Shown piece after piece: positions 62,991 through 64,000 of a stretch of DNA of 64,000 nt. The stretch spans positions 44,863 to 108,862 of the forward strand of contig NZ_AKJM01000037.1 in assembly GCF_000282335.1 (NCBI RefSeq), read 5' to 3'. The notes beneath the pieces were generated by a model. It saw nothing but the letters and a program-made list of their open reading frames with translations, was not told the origin of the DNA and made no database searches. This DNA comes from Pseudomonas sp. GM48 (lineage in GTDB: Bacteria > Pseudomonadota > Gammaproteobacteria > Pseudomonadales > Pseudomonadaceae). The position numbers and the translations under genes were made by a program. Numbering within the stretch: position 1 is the stretch's first letter; the number at the start of each line of letters is the position of its first letter.

Positions 62991-63778
62991 ACACCCGCGT
63001 ACGCTTGGATGAGTGCAACGCGTAAAGGGTTGGTTTCTACGCTCAGCAGCTTGATGGCCAGGGCGCAGCAGACCACGATCAACATGGGTTTGATCAACCG
63101 TGGTCCGACCCGAACAGCGGCTCGTGCACCCAGTTGAGCGCCGACGAAGGCCGCCAAAGCCATGGCTATGGCTACCGGCCAGATAATCACACCTTTGGTA
63201 ATGAAGACCGACAGCGAACCGAGATTGCATGAGGCGTTGGCAAGTTTGGTAAAGCTCATTGCCCGCATCATGCCCAAGCCGCAGAGCAGTACAAATCCGA
63301 CAATAAAGAAAGAACCCACGCCGGGGCCAAATATACCGTCGTAAAAGCCCAGGATCGGCGCCACGGTAAACGAAAAAAGCAGAATGCCGATTCTCTTGCG
63401 TCGATCTTCATTGGCCAGCTTTGGAGAGAGCGCAAAATAGATGGCTACCAGAATCAGCATGATAGGTACGCAAACTTCCAGATAGCGCTTATCAATAGAG
63501 CTGACCAGCAAGGCACCACTGGCGCCGCCAATAAATCCGCAGATAACCAGGAAACGGCCTTCGCGCCACTCGATCATGCCTTTGCGGGCAAAGGTTACCG
63601 TTGCCGAAACAGTTGCCGAAGCGGCCTGGAATTTGTTCGTGGCAATTGCACTGATCGGATCTACACCTGCCAGGAACAATGCAGGCAAGGTGATCAAGCC
63701 GCCACCACCGGCAATCGCATCAAAAAAACCGGCGCAAAAAGCGACGAGCGCCAACATGCCTATTACGTCCCAAGACAT
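62972..63778 (-). CDS. TauE/SafE-family (TSUP) permease
   Basis: An inner-membrane permease of 268 residues with about eight hydrophobic segments. The TSUP family motifs are visible: AGFFDAIAGGGGLITLPALFLAG at the N-terminus and a second, related half (ILGFYDGIFGPGVGSFFIVGFV). These proteins export sulfite, sulfonates or other anions. The substrate cannot be read from the sequence, and the tau genes at the left end are too distant to draw it in. The stop codon lies in the terminator hairpin. Confidence 0.9.
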   Translation of the reverse strand: MSWDVIGMLALVAFCAGFFDAIAGGGGLITLPALFLAGVDPISAIATNKFQAASATVSATVTFARKGMIEWREGRFLVICGFIGGASGALLVSSIDKRYLEVCVPIMLILVAIYFALSPKLANEDRRKRIGILLFSFTVAPILGFYDGIFGPGVGSFFIVGFVLLCGLGMMRAMSFTKLANASCNLGSLSVFITKGVIIWPVAIAMALAAFVGAQLGARAAVRVGPRLIKPMLIVVCCALAIKLLSVETNPLRVALIQAYAGVNNEQP

Positions 63779-64000
63779 TGCATTCTCTCTTTATGGTTAT
63801 TGGCCATGAATCACATGACTGGTCGTTCAGGAGCCTGATCACATAAAAAATCAGCCCTGCGGCACTAACGGATCGTCTGAAGCAAAGATAGGGGAAGAAA
63901 ATTTTTAAAGTCCGAAAATACGAACCAGGGCCTAACGCCAGTCAGTTAAGCAATTTCAGCCGCGACACCCTTTGTAGCAGCTGCCGAGCCCGCGAGGCTG
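63779..64000. other. Right-end gap ending in a truncated repeat
   Basis: No gene is seen. The final bases from about 63975 read GTAGCAGCTGCCGAGCCCGC, the start of a further Pseudomonas repeat type that the window cuts off. The rest holds the promoter of the TauE/SafE gene. Confidence 0.45.

Overview
The window is chromosomal DNA of a fluorescent-group Pseudomonas. The evidence is the gene content and order (ompR-envZ, rimBK, hslR-hslO-pckA, gshA, tex, nudE-cysQ, an OprD-type porin, gabP), GC-rich third positions, and many copies of Pseudomonas REP palindromes. About sixteen REP doublets or single REPs of three sequence types sit almost only between genes. No species is assigned.

Layout. 0.1-3.9 kb: taurine use operon tauABCD on the minus strand. 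4-8.6 kb: gshA, a hotdog thioesterase and tex (minus). 9-11.2 kb: ompR-envZ. 11.3-12.8 kb: ribosome-modification genes rimB-rimK with a short coupled upstream reading frame. 12.9-16.2 kb: hslR, hslO, pckA. 16.3-17.9 kb: accessory debris and small proteins (DUF1493, a fragment of a NadS-type antitoxin, two DUF3077 paralogues). 18.3-22.9 kb: a RecQ helicase, a 3-hydroxyacyl-CoA dehydrogenase with a thioesterase, and a glycine-zipper protein. 23.2-27.4 kb: an FdhF/YdeP-type molybdoenzyme, fdhD and a LysR regulator. 27.5-30.9 kb: lysM, yrfG, nudE-cysQ and a thioesterase. 30.9-34.8 kb: DctB/DctD-type two-component system and rfbC. 35-39.4 kb: a three-domain kinase/aminotransferase and agmatine deiminase. 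40-45 kb: DsbA-like proteins, porin, a HigBA toxin-antitoxin pair, a tautomerase and a short-chain dehydrogenase. 45-50.9 kb: a clearly AT-richer accessory island next to tRNA-Thr(TGT). 51-58.4 kb: FkbM methyltransferase, a polar amino-acid ABC transporter, gabP with a sigma-54 promoter. 58.4-64 kb: a VapBC pair, two small paralogues, a hydrolase, a YhcG-type nuclease, a secreted protein and a TauE/SafE permease.

The most interesting part is the island. It carries a compact His-Xaa-Ser (Hxs) peptide-modification operon: a 94-residue precursor with a Sec-like N-terminus and six perfect tandem His-Xaa-Ser triplets, then HxsD, radical SAM HxsB and radical SAM HxsC, all overlapping or touching, followed by a methyltransferase and a TM2 protein. 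The four Hxs families are known by name from comparative genomics, but I know of no established product or function for them, so this is the best candidate for an undescribed system. The island is flanked by two diverged copies of a terminator plus tRNA 3'-end-like sequence and holds remnants of insertion sequences and an Abi_2 gene.

Other points: gabP appears to be nitrogen-regulated (GG-N10-GC promoter with TGCAC dyads upstream); the VapBC pair lies between two near-identical terminator copies, suggesting insertion into a terminator; and two REP doublets 1.4 kb apart share their spacer and so are recent copies of each other. Starts were chosen from ribosome binding sites and family lengths; all functions are by recognition from sequence only.
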